Below, piece after piece: positions 5,744-14,266 of a DNA stretch of 21,241 nucleotides (its first letter is position 1; each line of letters begins with the position of its first letter). The stretch spans positions 1 through 21,241 of the forward strand of contig QFOL01000035.1 in the NCBI GenBank assembly GCA_003241215.1, written 5' to 3'. Both the position numbers and the translations under genes were made by a program. This stretch comes from Agrobacterium fabrum. GTDB taxonomy: Bacteria > Pseudomonadota > Alphaproteobacteria > Rhizobiales > Rhizobiaceae. The notes below the pieces were generated by a model. It was given only the letters and a program-made list of their open reading frames with translations. It searched no databases and was not told the origin of the DNA.

Positions 5744-7285
5744 ATGGTCGTCAGTCCATCGACAATGGCCGCCGTGCGCGCCAGCGGAGCCGTGCCGAAT
5801 GCGGAATTTCTTCTGGCAGCGGAGGGCATACGCAAGGAGTTTCCAGGCGTGGTGGCGCTCGATGATGTGCAGTTCCACCTCAAGCGCGGCACCGTGCATG
5901 CGCTGATGGGCGAGAATGGCGCCGGCAAATCGACGCTGATGAAGATTCTTGCCGGCATCTACCAGCCGGACAAGGGCGAAATCCGCCTGAAAGGCGCGCC
6001 GATCCGTCTCGATTCCCCGCTCGATGCGCTGGAGAACGGTATCGCCATGATCCATCAGGAACTGAACCTGATGGCCTACATGACGGTCGCTGAAAACATC
6101 TGGATCCGCCGCGAGCCGAAAAACCGGCTGGGCTTCATCGATCACGGCGAAATGTATCGTCGCACCCAGACCCTGCTTGAAAGGCTTGGTATCGATCTCG
6201 ATCCGGAAACGCGTGTTGGCGAGCTTTCGGTGGCAAGCCGTCAGATGGTCGAGATCGCCAAGGCGGTTTCTTACGATTCCGACGTTCTCATCATGGACGA
6301 GCCGACATCCGCGCTGACGGAGCGTGAGGTCGAGCATCTCTTCCGCATCATTCGTGATCTCAGGGAACGCGGTATCGGCATCGTCTACATCACCCACAAG
6401 ATGAACGAGCTGTTTGAGATTGCCGACGAGTTCTCGGTTTTCCGTGACGGCAAATATATCGGCACCCACGCCTCCACGGATGTGACGCGCGATGACATCA
6501 TCCGCATGATGGTGGGCCGCGAAATTACCCAGATGTTCCCGAAGGAGGAGGTTCCGATCGGCGACGTCGTATTATCGGTCAAGAACCTACACCTCGACGG
6601 CGTCTTCCATGACGTCTCCTTCGATGTCCGAGCCGGTGAAATTCTCGGTGTTGCCGGCCTTGTCGGCTCCGGCCGCTCCAACGTGGCGGAAACCGTGTTC
6701 GGTGTGACGCCCGCTTCCTCGGGCACGATTTCGATCGACGGCAAGACGGTTTCGATCGACAGCCCGACAAAGGCCATCAGTCACCGCATGGCGTTTCTGA
6801 CGGAGGATCGCAAGGATACGGGATGCCTGCTGATCCTCAATATTCTGGAAAACATGCAGATCGCCGTCCTTCAGGACAAATATGTCGCCAACGGTTTCGT
6901 GCAGGAAAATGCGCTTTCCGATGCCTGCGAGGAAATGTGCCGCAAGCTCCGGGTCAAGACGCCGCATCTTTATGAGCGCATCGAAAACCTTTCTGGCGGC
7001 AACCAGCAAAAGGTGCTGATCGGCCGCTGGATGCTGACCAAGCCGCGCATTCTCATTCTGGATGAGCCGACGCGCGGCATCGATGTCGGGGCCAAGGCGG
7101 AAATCCACAAGCTGGTTTGCGAGATGGCGCGCCAGGGCGTCGCCGTCATCATGATTTCCTCCGAAATGCCGGAGGTTCTGGGAATGAGCGACCGCGTCAT
7201 GGTCATGCATGAAGGTCGGGTGACGGGCTTCCTTGATAGAAGTGAAGCTACGCAGGTGAAGGTGATGGATCTCGCATCGCGGTGA
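5744..7285 (+). CDS. Sugar ABC transporter ATP-binding protein, double-domain (RbsA/MglA-like)
   Basis: The 513-aa protein carries two ABC domains, as in RbsA, MglA and AraG. Domain 1 has Walker [10 protein letters not shown] at 56-64, a signature region [12 protein letters not shown] and Walker [12 protein letters not shown]. Domain 2 has a degenerate Walker A ([11 protein letters not shown]), a full signature LSGGNQQ near 416-422 and Walker [13 protein letters not shown] near 436-447. An imperfect second Walker A is normal in this family. The start chosen is the ATG at 5744 with GGAGG at 5734-5738; an in-frame TTG at 5723 has no better site. It powers uptake of the sugar bound by the product of 4575 through the permease of 7318, which begins 32 bases downstream. 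Similarity to inositol-type (IatA) ATPases is an impression only. Confidence 0.93.
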   Translation: MVVSPSTMAAVRASGAVPNAEFLLAAEGIRKEFPGVVALDDVQFHLKRGTVHALMGENGAGKSTLMKILAGIYQPDKGEIRLKGAPIRLDSPLDALENGIAMIHQELNLMAYMTVAENIWIRREPKNRLGFIDHGEMYRRTQTLLERLGIDLDPETRVGELSVASRQMVEIAKAVSYDSDVLIMDEPTSALTEREVEHLFRIIRDLRERGIGIVYITHKMNELFEIADEFSVFRDGKYIGTHASTDVTRDDIIRMMVGREITQMFPKEEVPIGDVVLSVKNLHLDGVFHDVSFDVRAGEILGVAGLVGSGRSNVAETVFGVTPASSGTISIDGKTVSIDSPTKAISHRMAFLTEDRKDTGCLLILNILENMQIAVLQDKYVANGFVQENALSDACEEMCRKLRVKTPHLYERIENLSGGNQQKVLIGRWMLTKPRILILDEPTRGIDVGAKAEIHKLVCEMARQGVAVIMISSEMPEVLGMSDRVMVMHEGRVTGFLDRSEATQVKVMDLASR

Positions 7286-7317
7286 GGCGCGCCGGGATTT
7301 CTCGAGGAGGAACGATT

Positions 7318-8349
7318 ATGAATACGAACGCCGCCGCCAACACGGAGTTGGACGCAAAATCCGGACGCAAGCCGCACCGGCGCATCCCGCCGGAGGCCAA
7401 TATCTTTTTTGTGCTGATCGGCATCGCGCTGGTTTATGAAATTCTCGGCTGGATTTTCATCGGCCAGAGCTTCCTGATGAACCAGCAGCGCCTGACGATC
7501 ATGATCCTGCAGGTCTCGGTGATCGGCATCATCGCGGTTGGTGTCACGCAGGTCATCATCACCGGAGGCATCGATCTGTCTTCCGGTTCTGTCGTCGGCC
7601 TGACGGCGATGCTGTCCGCCAGCGTGACGCAATCATCCACCTGGCCGCGAGCGCTTTATCCGGGCCTGACCGATCTGCCGTTTTTCATACCGCTGGCGGT
7701 CGGCATATTGGCCGGCACCCTGGCGGGGTTCATCAACGGGCAGCTCATCGCGCGCACCAAGATTCCGCCCTTCATCGCAACGCTCGGCATGATGGTGACG
7801 GCGCGCGGTATCTCCAAATGGTACACGAAGGGCCAGCCGATCTCCGGCCTGACCGACGGCTTCAACTTCATCGGCACGGGTATCTGGCCGGTCGTGGTGT
7901 TCCTCGTCGTCGCCGTCATCTTCCATGTGGCCCTGCGTTACACCCGTTACGGCAAGTTCACCTATGCAATCGGCGCCAACCAGCAGGCGGCGCGCGTTTC
8001 CGGTATCAATATCGAGGCGCATCTGATCAAGGTTTATGCCATTGCCGGCATGCTGGCCGGTCTTGCCGGCGTCGTCACCGCCGCCCGTGCGCAGACGGCG
8101 CAGGCCGGCATGGGCGTGATGTATGAACTCGACGCCATCGCCGCAGCCGTTATCGGCGGCACCTCGCTTGCCGGCGGCGCCGGCCGCATCACTGGAACTG
8201 TCATCGGCACCATCATTCTTGGCGTGATGACATCGGGCTTCACCTTCCTCAGGGTCGACGCCTATTACCAGGAAATCGTCAAGGGCCTGATCATCGTCGC
8301 CGCGGTCGTTGCCGACGTCTACCGACAGAAGAAACGCGCAAAGCGCTAA
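7318..8349 (+). CDS. Sugar ABC transporter permease (RbsC-like, BPD_transp_2)
   Basis: The 343-aa integral membrane protein has about eight to ten hydrophobic segments, as in RbsC. Recognisable family stretches are VIGIIAVGVTQVIITGGIDLSSGSVVGLTAM near residues 60-90, FINGQLIARTKIPPFIATLGMM near 137-160, TYAIGANQQAARVSGINIEAHLIKVYAIAGMLAGLAGVV in the coupling region, and GGTSLAGGAGRITGTVIGTIILGV near the C-terminus. The ATG at 7318 is preceded by GAGGAGG (7304-7310) with 7-base spacing; a GTG at 7282 overlapping the ATPase stop is possible but has no ribosome-binding site and adds a non-conserved stretch. It is the last gene of the operon and is followed by a strong terminator. Confidence 0.92.
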   Translation: MNTNAAANTELDAKSGRKPHRRIPPEANIFFVLIGIALVYEILGWIFIGQSFLMNQQRLTIMILQVSVIGIIAVGVTQVIITGGIDLSSGSVVGLTAMLSASVTQSSTWPRALYPGLTDLPFFIPLAVGILAGTLAGFINGQLIARTKIPPFIATLGMMVTARGISKWYTKGQPISGLTDGFNFIGTGIWPVVVFLVVAVIFHVALRYTRYGKFTYAIGANQQAARVSGINIEAHLIKVYAIAGMLAGLAGVVTAARAQTAQAGMGVMYELDAIAAAVIGGTSLAGGAGRITGTVIGTIILGVMTSGFTFLRVDAYYQEIVKGLIIVAAVVADVYRQKKRAKR

Positions 8350-8366
8350 TCCTCCTCCCAGGACTT

Positions 8367-8396
8367 GGGGCAGGCCTTCAGGCTTGCCCCTTTTTT
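8367..8396 (+). terminator. Rho-independent terminator of the sugar ABC operon
   Basis: GGGGCAGGCC (8367-8376) pairs with GGCTTGCCCC (8381-8390) through a TTCA tetraloop, with one G-U wobble, and is followed by six Ts (8391-8396). It lies 17 bases after the permease stop and points with the plus strand only. Confidence 0.92.
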
Positions 8397-8404
8397 ATGT
8401 CCAT

Positions 8405-8433
8405 ATGAGCCGAGAGGATCGGCGTCGGCTCAT
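8405..8433 (-). terminator. Hairpin overlapping the stop codon of the glutamine amidotransferase-like gene
   Basis: ATGAGCCGA (8405-8413) and TCGGCTCAT (8425-8433) are perfect 9-base complements that include the minus-strand stop codon at 8430-8432. No T-tract follows on the minus strand, so this may be a 3' stabilising stem or weak terminator rather than a classical intrinsic terminator. Confidence 0.4.
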
Positions 8434-9185
8434 GCCTTGCTGTTTCGATAATCGTGGACGGCCCTGCCGAAGGCCTCGAACAAAGCACGCGACGGTGCAT
8501 CTGTCTCGGCCCAATATTCCGGGTGCCATTGTACACCGACGGCAAATCCCTTGGCGTCGATGACGGAAACGGCCTCGATGGTGCCGTCTTCCGCCGTCGC
8601 TTCCACCTGCAGGCGAGGTGCGGTTTCGGCGATGGCCTGCCGGTGCAGCGAATTGATCTGGATTTCGCCCGACATGCCGAGATGCTGCGCGATGCAGGAG
8701 CCTTCTCGCACATGCACCGGCTGACGGATGGCGAAGGCCACATCGCGGTTATCATGCTCCGGCTTGCGGTGGTCCCATATGCCGGGCTGCTCCTGAATCT
8801 CGGAGGCAAGCGTGCCGCCCAGCGCCACGTTCAGCTCCTGAATGCCGCGGCAGATGGCGAGCATCGGAATACCACGCTCGATGGCGCGGCGGATCAGCGG
8901 CAGGCTGGTGGCGTCGCGGGCCTGATCGAAGGGGCCGTCGCTTTCCTGCGCCTCTTTTCCGTAAAGGGAAGGATGCACATTGGTGGCGGAGCCGGAGACG
9001 AGCAGGCCGTCGACCCTGTCGAGAATGGCGTCAACCTCATTTCCATCCTCGAAGGCCGGGACGATGAAGGACATGACACCAGCCACTTTCAATGCGGCGG
9101 AAACATACTGGTTCTGCGCGGCGTGCCAGTCGGCTCCGGTGAAATGCCGGATGTCGGCGGGGACGGCGATGATGGGTTTTGGCAT
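8430..9185 (-). CDS. Class I glutamine amidotransferase-like hydrolase (PuuD/peptidase C26 family)
   Basis: The 251-aa protein belongs to the gamma-glutamyl-gamma-aminobutyrate hydrolase (PuuD) group, which cleaves gamma-glutamyl amides made in the gamma-glutamylated putrescine pathway. The nucleophile C112 lies in LAICRGIQELNVALGG, and the catalytic H221 and E223 in VQWHPEYW; GLLVSGSATNVHPSLYG near 60-76 is the usual early motif of the family. Length matches PuuD. The ATG is preceded on the minus strand by GGAG with 5-base spacing. No other polyamine gene (PuuA, PuuB, PuuC) is nearby, so the actual gamma-glutamyl substrate is uncertain. It converges on the sugar operon and diverges from the TRAP binding protein, sharing a 304-base upstream gap with it. 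Confidence 0.88.
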   Translation of the reverse strand: MPKPIIAVPADIRHFTGADWHAAQNQYVSAALKVAGVMSFIVPAFEDGNEVDAILDRVDGLLVSGSATNVHPSLYGKEAQESDGPFDQARDATSLPLIRRAIERGIPMLAICRGIQELNVALGGTLASEIQEQPGIWDHRKPEHDNRDVAFAIRQPVHVREGSCIAQHLGMSGEIQINSLHRQAIAETAPRLQVEATAEDGTIEAVSVIDAKGFAVGVQWHPEYWAETDAPSRALFEAFGRAVHDYRNSKA

Positions 9186-9331
9186 GGTGGCTCCGGGGCG
9201 AATCTTTGAAATTTGTGCGACTGCCGGCCAGCCAAGTCAAGCATGCGTTTTGCGTCCTGCGGGTTCTATATGCGCCTAAAGTATAAGGTGGCTCCCAGAT
9301 ATTTCAGTTGCAAATAAAATACGAAGCAGCG

Positions 9332-9350
9332 TTTCGGGAATTTCCTGAAA
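9332..9350. promoter_or_regulatory. Operator-like palindrome in the divergent gap 9186-9489
   Basis: TTTCGGGAATTTCCTGAAA is a 19-base palindrome with 9-base arms around a central T and one mismatched pair. It lies about mid-way between the divergent amidotransferase-like gene (start 9185) and the TRAP binding protein gene (start 9490), a natural place for a regulator of either. The rest of the 304-base gap is AT-richer than the genes but shows no convincing -35/-10 pair. No regulator is known for the site. Confidence 0.35.
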
Positions 9351-9489
9351 AGGCCGGTTTTCCCGCGATTAATTCTTGGCGCGGGTGCTTGTCAGCCGGG
9401 CGGTAACCGTGCTTACTTTGCTGCGATGCCTGAACAGCAACGAGGGGAATTCAAAGCTGCGGGCAGCGTTCATATCTGGGAGGATATAG

Positions 9490-10584
<1,095 letters not shown>

Positions 10585-10616
10585 TTATTCGGTAACGGCG
10601 GCGGACCGGGCAAAGG

Positions 10617-10645
10617 CCTCGGAGACTTCGGTTTCCGGGGTTTTT
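10617..10645 (+). terminator. Rho-independent terminator with TTCG tetraloop after dctP
   Basis: CCTCGGAGAC (10617-10626) and GTTTCCGGGG (10631-10640) make a 10-bp stem with two G-T wobbles, closed by the extra-stable TTCG loop and followed by five Ts (10641-10645). It starts 32 bases after the dctP stop codon. Confidence 0.85.
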
Positions 10646-10806
10646 GCTGTGCGTCCATGCCTTCACGCACCCGGCAACAAAGGATGATTTACGATCAATT
10701 CCGTTGTGGGCAAAAGCAGCAGGCTCCGGGTCCAGCCGGAATGTCGGCGAGTATTGGCCACGCCGACCTCGGCAAAGGCCTTGCTCTCAACTGTGGAGGT
10801 GATGCG

Positions 10807-10887
10807 ATGTGGAAAACGCTGAGCATTGCATTCGTCATTAGGAAAAACCGGACAGGCTGGTCAGTGACTGCCCGGTTCCATTTCTAA
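10807..10887 (+). CDS. Possible 26-residue small ORF (doubtful)
   Basis: In the 387-base gap between convergent dctP and dctM, an ATG at 10807 follows GGAGG (10795-10799) with 7-base spacing and opens a 26-codon frame ending at TAA 10885-10887. The peptide begins MWKTLSIAFVI, then turns basic and aromatic, so it could be a small membrane-associated peptide. Its 3' part overlaps an imperfect hairpin, AACCGGACAG with CTGCCCGGTT. I recognise no family, and a longer in-frame ATG at 10657 lacks a ribosome-binding site. This may be chance. Confidence 0.2.
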   Translation: MWKTLSIAFVIRKNRTGWSVTARFHF

Positions 10888-10898
10888 AGAGAGTAAAC

Positions 10899-10926
10899 GG
10901 AAGGCAGGGGCGCAACCCTGTCTTCC
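10899..10926 (-). terminator. Probable terminator hairpin of the dctQM operon
   Basis: GGAAGGCAGGG (10899-10909) and CCCTGTCTTCC (10916-10926) form an 11-bp stem with one wobble and a 6-base loop. On the minus strand it lies 45 bases after the dctM stop and is followed by pyrimidine-rich GTTTACTCTCTTT, which fits a moderate intrinsic terminator in that direction. Confidence 0.55.
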
Positions 10927-10971
10927 ACTCAGCAATCATAAGCGTTTCGCCCAGTCCCTACAAGACGTCGA

Positions 10972-12441
10972 TCAGGGCCCGATCTTCGGGGGCTCACCAA
11001 GATTCGGCATGCCCGGCATCCCGCCCGGCGGGCCGAAATTGGGCATGGTGTTACCGCCCTGATTGCCGAAGGCGGGCACTTCGATCTTGATGGAATTCAG
11101 ATCGACCTCGGGCGCCTTGTCCAGCCAGTAGGTGACGGATTCCGGCCAGAAGATCACGATGGCGACGAGGATGAGCTGCATGCCGAGCCAGGGGATGGCG
11201 CCCATGTAGATATCCGATGTCTTGACCGTGCGCGGCGCAATGGAGCGCAGGTAGAACAGCGCAAACCCGAAGGGCGGATGCATGAAGCTTGTCTGCATGT
11301 TGATGCAGATGAGGACGCCGAACCAGATAAGATCGATGCCGAGCGATTGTGCAATCGGCGCCAGCATCGGGATAACGATGAAGGCGATCTCGAAGAAATC
11401 CAGGAAAAAAGCGAGGAAGAAGATGAAGATGTTGACGAAGATCAGGAAGCCGATGGGGCCGCCCGGAATGCCCGACAGCATATGCTCGATCCAGAGCGAA
11501 CCATCCATGCCCTGAAAGACGAGGGAGAAGCAGGTGGCGCCAACCAGAATGAAAACGACCATGGAGGTGATATGCATGGTGGAATGCATGCCCTGCTTGA
11601 CCAGGTCCCATGTGAGGCGGCGGTGCGCGGCGGCAAGCGCCATGGCGCCAACGACCCCGAGCGCACCGGCTTCGGTCGGCGTTGCGAGGCCGAGGAAGAT
11701 GGTGCCGAGCACGAGGAAGATCAGCACGATCGAGGGGATCATGCCCGCCAGCACGCGGAACACCAGCGCCCGGTTGAGCTCGCCGCGCGCTTCCGGCGGC
11801 AGTGCCGGCAGGTCCTTCGGTCGCACGATCGACATCAGCAGGATGAAGAGCATGAAGATCGCCACCTGCAGGATCGACGGGCCGATGGCGCCGAGATACA
11901 TGTCCCCCACGGATTTGCCGAGCTGGTCGGCAAGCACGATCAGCACCAGCGAAGGCGGGATGACCTGCGTGATCGTTCCCGATGCGGCGATGACACCGGT
12001 CGCAAGCCGCGGGTTGTAACCGTACTTCAACATGATCGGCAGCGAGATGACGCCCATGGTGATGACGGAGGCCGCAACCGTGCCGGTGATCGCGCCGAGA
12101 ATGGCGCCGACGATGATGACCGCATAAGCGAGACCGCCCGGAATGGCGCCGAACAGCTTGCCCGTTCCCTCAAGCAGATCCTCCGCCAGCCCGCATCGCT
12201 CGAGGATCGCGCCCATGAAGGTGAAGAAGGGGATGGCAAGCAGAAGGTCGTTCGAGACGATGCCGAAGATGCGCAGCGGCAGGGCCTGAAGGAAGGCTGG
12301 CGAAAAATGTTCCGTGAAGATGCCGATGATGCCGAAAACGAGACCGACGGTGGCAAGCGAGAAAGCAACCGGGAATCCATAAAGCATGAAGAGGATCATG
12401 CCGAGGAACATCAGTGGCGGAAGAATACCATATTCGAACAT
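10972..12441 (-). CDS. dctM: TRAP transporter large membrane subunit, DctM family
   Basis: This 489-aa protein, with a long series of hydrophobic segments, is the ion-coupled translocation subunit of a TRAP carboxylate importer in the inner membrane. Family features include the N-terminal GMILFMLYGFPVAFSLATVGLVFG, then AIPFFTFMGAILERCGLAEDLL, the GAITGTVAASVITMGVISLPIMLKYGYNPRLATGVIAASGTITQVIPPSLVLIVLAD block, and PFGFALFYLRSIAP near the end. The ATG at 12441 has AGGA 8 bases upstream. The last 25-30 residues form a hydrophilic Pro/Gly/Met-rich tail (GPPGGMPGMPNLGEPPKIGP) beyond the usual DctM end. It follows dctQ by 32 bases on the same strand. The binding protein gene at 9490 converges on it rather than being co-transcribed. 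Confidence 0.93.
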   Translation of the reverse strand: MFEYGILPPLMFLGMILFMLYGFPVAFSLATVGLVFGIIGIFTEHFSPAFLQALPLRIFGIVSNDLLLAIPFFTFMGAILERCGLAEDLLEGTGKLFGAIPGGLAYAVIIVGAILGAITGTVAASVITMGVISLPIMLKYGYNPRLATGVIAASGTITQVIPPSLVLIVLADQLGKSVGDMYLGAIGPSILQVAIFMLFILLMSIVRPKDLPALPPEARGELNRALVFRVLAGMIPSIVLIFLVLGTIFLGLATPTEAGALGVVGAMALAAAHRRLTWDLVKQGMHSTMHITSMVVFILVGATCFSLVFQGMDGSLWIEHMLSGIPGGPIGFLIFVNIFIFFLAFFLDFFEIAFIVIPMLAPIAQSLGIDLIWFGVLICINMQTSFMHPPFGFALFYLRSIAPRTVKTSDIYMGAIPWLGMQLILVAIVIFWPESVTYWLDKAPEVDLNSIKIEVPAFGNQGGNTMPNFGPPGGMPGMPNLGEPPKIGP

Positions 12442-12473
12442 GGGAAATATCCTGAAGGTTCAGATCGGCAAGA

Positions 12474-13013
12474 TCATTGCAGGGGTTTTTCGTATTTCGT
12501 GTCGAGCGCATAAACCCCTTTGAGGGCGCCTATACGCTTGATGAGTTCCGAAAATCCCTGAAGAACCAGAAGGGCGAAACCGGCGAAGATGATGAGTTTC
12601 ACCGGCCAGCGGATGAGACCGCCGGCATTGGAGGACATTTCGCTCTGATGCCAGGACAGGCTGAACATGGGCCAGGAAAGCCAGGCGAGGTAAAAGCAGC
12701 CGGGCAGCAGGAACAGCACGATGCCGATAATATCTACCCAGATGCGGCTGCGCGGCGAAATCGCGCCGTAGATGATGTCCACCCGCACATGTTCGTTCAT
12801 GCGCAGCGTATAGGATGCGCCGATCAGCACGATAAAGGCGAACATGTACCACTGGATTTCCAGCCAGCCGTTTGAACTGTAGTTCAGGGCGTAGCGGACC
12901 ATCGCATTACCGGCGCTGACGAGGCAGCAGATGAGTACGAGATAGCCGGCAACCTTGCCCAGAGCTTCGCTCGCAAGGTCTATCGTCGCGCTTAGTTTTA
13001 AAAGCGGTTTCAT
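12474..13013 (-). CDS. dctQ: TRAP transporter small membrane subunit, DctQ family
   Basis: The 179-aa protein has four predicted membrane segments, at about 21-43, 55-70, 92-112 and 136-156, and the conserved NEHVRVDIIYGAISPRSR loop (73-90) typical of DctQ. It pairs with DctM to form the membrane part of the TRAP importer. The start chosen is the ATG at 13013 with AGAGGGG and 6-base spacing on the minus strand. The frame extends 34 codons further upstream to 13115, but that part is basic and non-hydrophobic, and would push the first membrane segment far from the N-terminus, so it is left out. It is the first gene of the dctQM unit; its promoter must lie in 13014-13428. Confidence 0.9.
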   Translation of the reverse strand: MKPLLKLSATIDLASEALGKVAGYLVLICCLVSAGNAMVRYALNYSSNGWLEIQWYMFAFIVLIGASYTLRMNEHVRVDIIYGAISPRSRIWVDIIGIVLFLLPGCFYLAWLSWPMFSLSWHQSEMSSNAGGLIRWPVKLIIFAGFALLVLQGFSELIKRIGALKGVYALDTKYEKPLQ

Positions 13014-13428
13014 AACTTTCCCCTCTTCCCTTTTCGGGCCCTTTACGGGTTTATGGCGGAAAGCAAAGTCCGGTACCCCTGCGGCAGCCACGCCTCCACG
13101 TGCATCCGTTGCCACAGGTTCCAGAAGTTCCTCCCCACAGAATCCCGTGTATGGTCAGGCGGTTCGAAAAGCAACTGAAACTGCTGCGAAACAGTTCGGC
13201 GGAACGCCCTTTTCAACCGTTTGCGAAAGAATGTTGCTCCGGGACATGCTTTGCCCCGGGGAGGGATCGCAGCGCATGTCCGCCCCGCTCTTTAGCGTGG
13301 AACGCATTGCGCTTTTCGGCGACTTCATGTTAGGTCTGGCTACGGAGAATTCGGCATGGGCCGTGATCGTGCGCAGGCGAATCGCCTCGCACGACGGGCA
13401 TGACGGATGGAGCACAAGGGGAAGCGGA
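13014..13428. other. Divergent gap between dctQ and the cytochrome oxidase subunit IV gene; no gene supported
   Basis: These 415 bases must hold the promoters for dctQ (minus) and the small oxidase gene (plus). Open frames run through on both strands, but none has family-like sequence or a good ribosome-binding site. I see only a weak stem around CCGGGACATG and CCCCGG near 13238-13260 and no convincing -35/-10 pair or operator. Confidence 0.6.
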
Positions 13429-13653
13429 ATGAGCGAACACCACACGGGTCCGGTCGAAGTCGGCGCCGAGATGAACTACGCCGAGCACGAAAAGACCTAT
13501 AACGGTTTTCTGGCCCTGACCAAGTACGGCACCATGCTGCTGTGCGTGCTGATGCTGGCCATGGTCGCCGGTTTCTTCACCACCGCCGGCTTCCTTGGCG
13601 GGCTGGTCGTCTTCGTCGTGCTGTCGGCCGCGGGTTTCTTTTTGCTGCGCTGA
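13429..13653 (+). CDS. aa3-type cytochrome c oxidase subunit IV (small bacterial subunit)
   Basis: The 74-aa protein has the pattern of the small aa3 oxidase subunit IV of alphaproteobacteria. It has a hydrophilic N-terminus MSEHHTGPVEVGAEM, the characteristic NYAEHEKTYNGFL at about 16-28, and two hydrophobic stretches (about 34-50 and 53-73) ending FFLLR. The subunit sits beside subunits I and III of the haem-copper oxidase in the inner membrane; it is not needed for catalysis in the studied Paracoccus enzyme. The ATG at 13429 has AAGGGG (13416-13421) upstream. The same frame is open back to 12955, but that extension would encode over 150 unrelated residues. No other oxidase gene is nearby, as is usual for this gene in Rhizobiaceae. 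Confidence 0.85.
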   Translation: MSEHHTGPVEVGAEMNYAEHEKTYNGFLALTKYGTMLLCVLMLAMVAGFFTTAGFLGGLVVFVVLSAAGFFLLR

Positions 13654-13670
13654 ACACGCCCGTTCATGAG

Positions 13671-13691
13671 CGGTTCCCCTTCCGGGAACCG
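13671..13691. repeat. Perfect 8-bp hairpin between the oxidase subunit IV gene and the next gene
   Basis: CGGTTCCC (13671-13678) and GGGAACCG (13684-13691) flank a 5-base loop, 17 bases after the oxidase stop. There is no T-tract, so it may be a weak terminator or a stem in a shared transcript. Confidence 0.45.
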
Positions 13692-13722
13692 GGCGATGCC
13701 GGATAACCGGAAAGGCCAAGCC

Positions 13723-14256
13723 ATGAAGCGTTTATTATATTGCCTGTTTCTGCTGGTGGCGATTGCGCATCCCGCTTTGTCGCGCGACCTTTCGCCCGCC
13801 GAACAGGATAGTCTTCGAACGCAGATAGAGCGGTTCAGCATGGCTTTGAAGGCACAGGATTTCGAGATTGTCGGCAAGACAGTGCCGCCGAAAATCTTTG
13901 AATTCATCGCAAGTGATGCGGGTGTGACCGTGGAGCAATTGCGCAGCGCCTTGACGACGCAGATGCAGATGGCGCTCGCGGCGGTCAAGATAACCGAATT
14001 CACCATGGATATGCAGGCGATCAGCCTTGCGCAAACGCCTGATGGAACGCCCTACGCGCTTGTCCCGACCAAGACGGTGATGGAAACCGGCGGCCGGACG
14101 ATCGAGGCGAAATCCCACACGCTGGCGCTGATGGATGGAGCGGAATGGTACCTGCTGCGCGTCAGCGACCAGCAGCAGGTCACCATCTTGCGCAAGGTCT
14201 ATCCATCCTTCGCCGAGGTGAAGTTTCCGGACGATTCCATGCAGCCGGTGAAGTAA
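13723..14256 (+). CDS. Unrecognised secreted (periplasmic) protein
   Basis: The 177-aa protein has a clear Sec signal peptide: MKRLLYCLFLLVAIAHPALS, probably cut after ALS near residue 20. The mature part starts with an amphipathic helix-rich region (SPAEQDSLRTQIERFSMALKAQDFEIVGKTVPPKIFEFI), followed by TVEQLRSALTTQMQMALAAV and then beta-rich text with DGTPYALVPTKTVMETGG and GAEWYLLRVSD. The helix-then-sheet order and the 'amount of use' type loop resemble NTF2-like or DUF4440-like folds, but I do not recognise a specific family and assign no function. The ATG at 13723 has GGAAAGG upstream; in-frame ATGs at 13666 and 13696 would bury the signal peptide. It may be co-transcribed with the oxidase subunit IV gene 69 bases upstream. 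It converges on the DadA-like gene with a gap of only 10 bases. Confidence 0.8.
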   Translation: MKRLLYCLFLLVAIAHPALSRDLSPAEQDSLRTQIERFSMALKAQDFEIVGKTVPPKIFEFIASDAGVTVEQLRSALTTQMQMALAAVKITEFTMDMQAISLAQTPDGTPYALVPTKTVMETGGRTIEAKSHTLALMDGAEWYLLRVSDQQQVTILRKVYPSFAEVKFPDDSMQPVK

Positions 14257-14266
14257 CCCGGGCCTT

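Noticed and set aside
11278..12513. 411-codon open frame on the plus strand opposite dctM
   Set aside because: Composition is dominated by Asp, Glu, Arg and His with no domain pattern, and dctM on the other strand is unmistakable.
13238..13260. CCGGGACATG ... CCCCGG stem as a terminator
   Set aside because: The stem is short, has no T-tract, and lies upstream of a gene start rather than after a stop codon.
12955..13428. Upstream extension of the oxidase subunit IV frame, and 34-codon extension of dctQ to 13115
   Set aside because: Neither extension has family-like sequence, and internal starts at 13429 and 13013 have good ribosome-binding sites.
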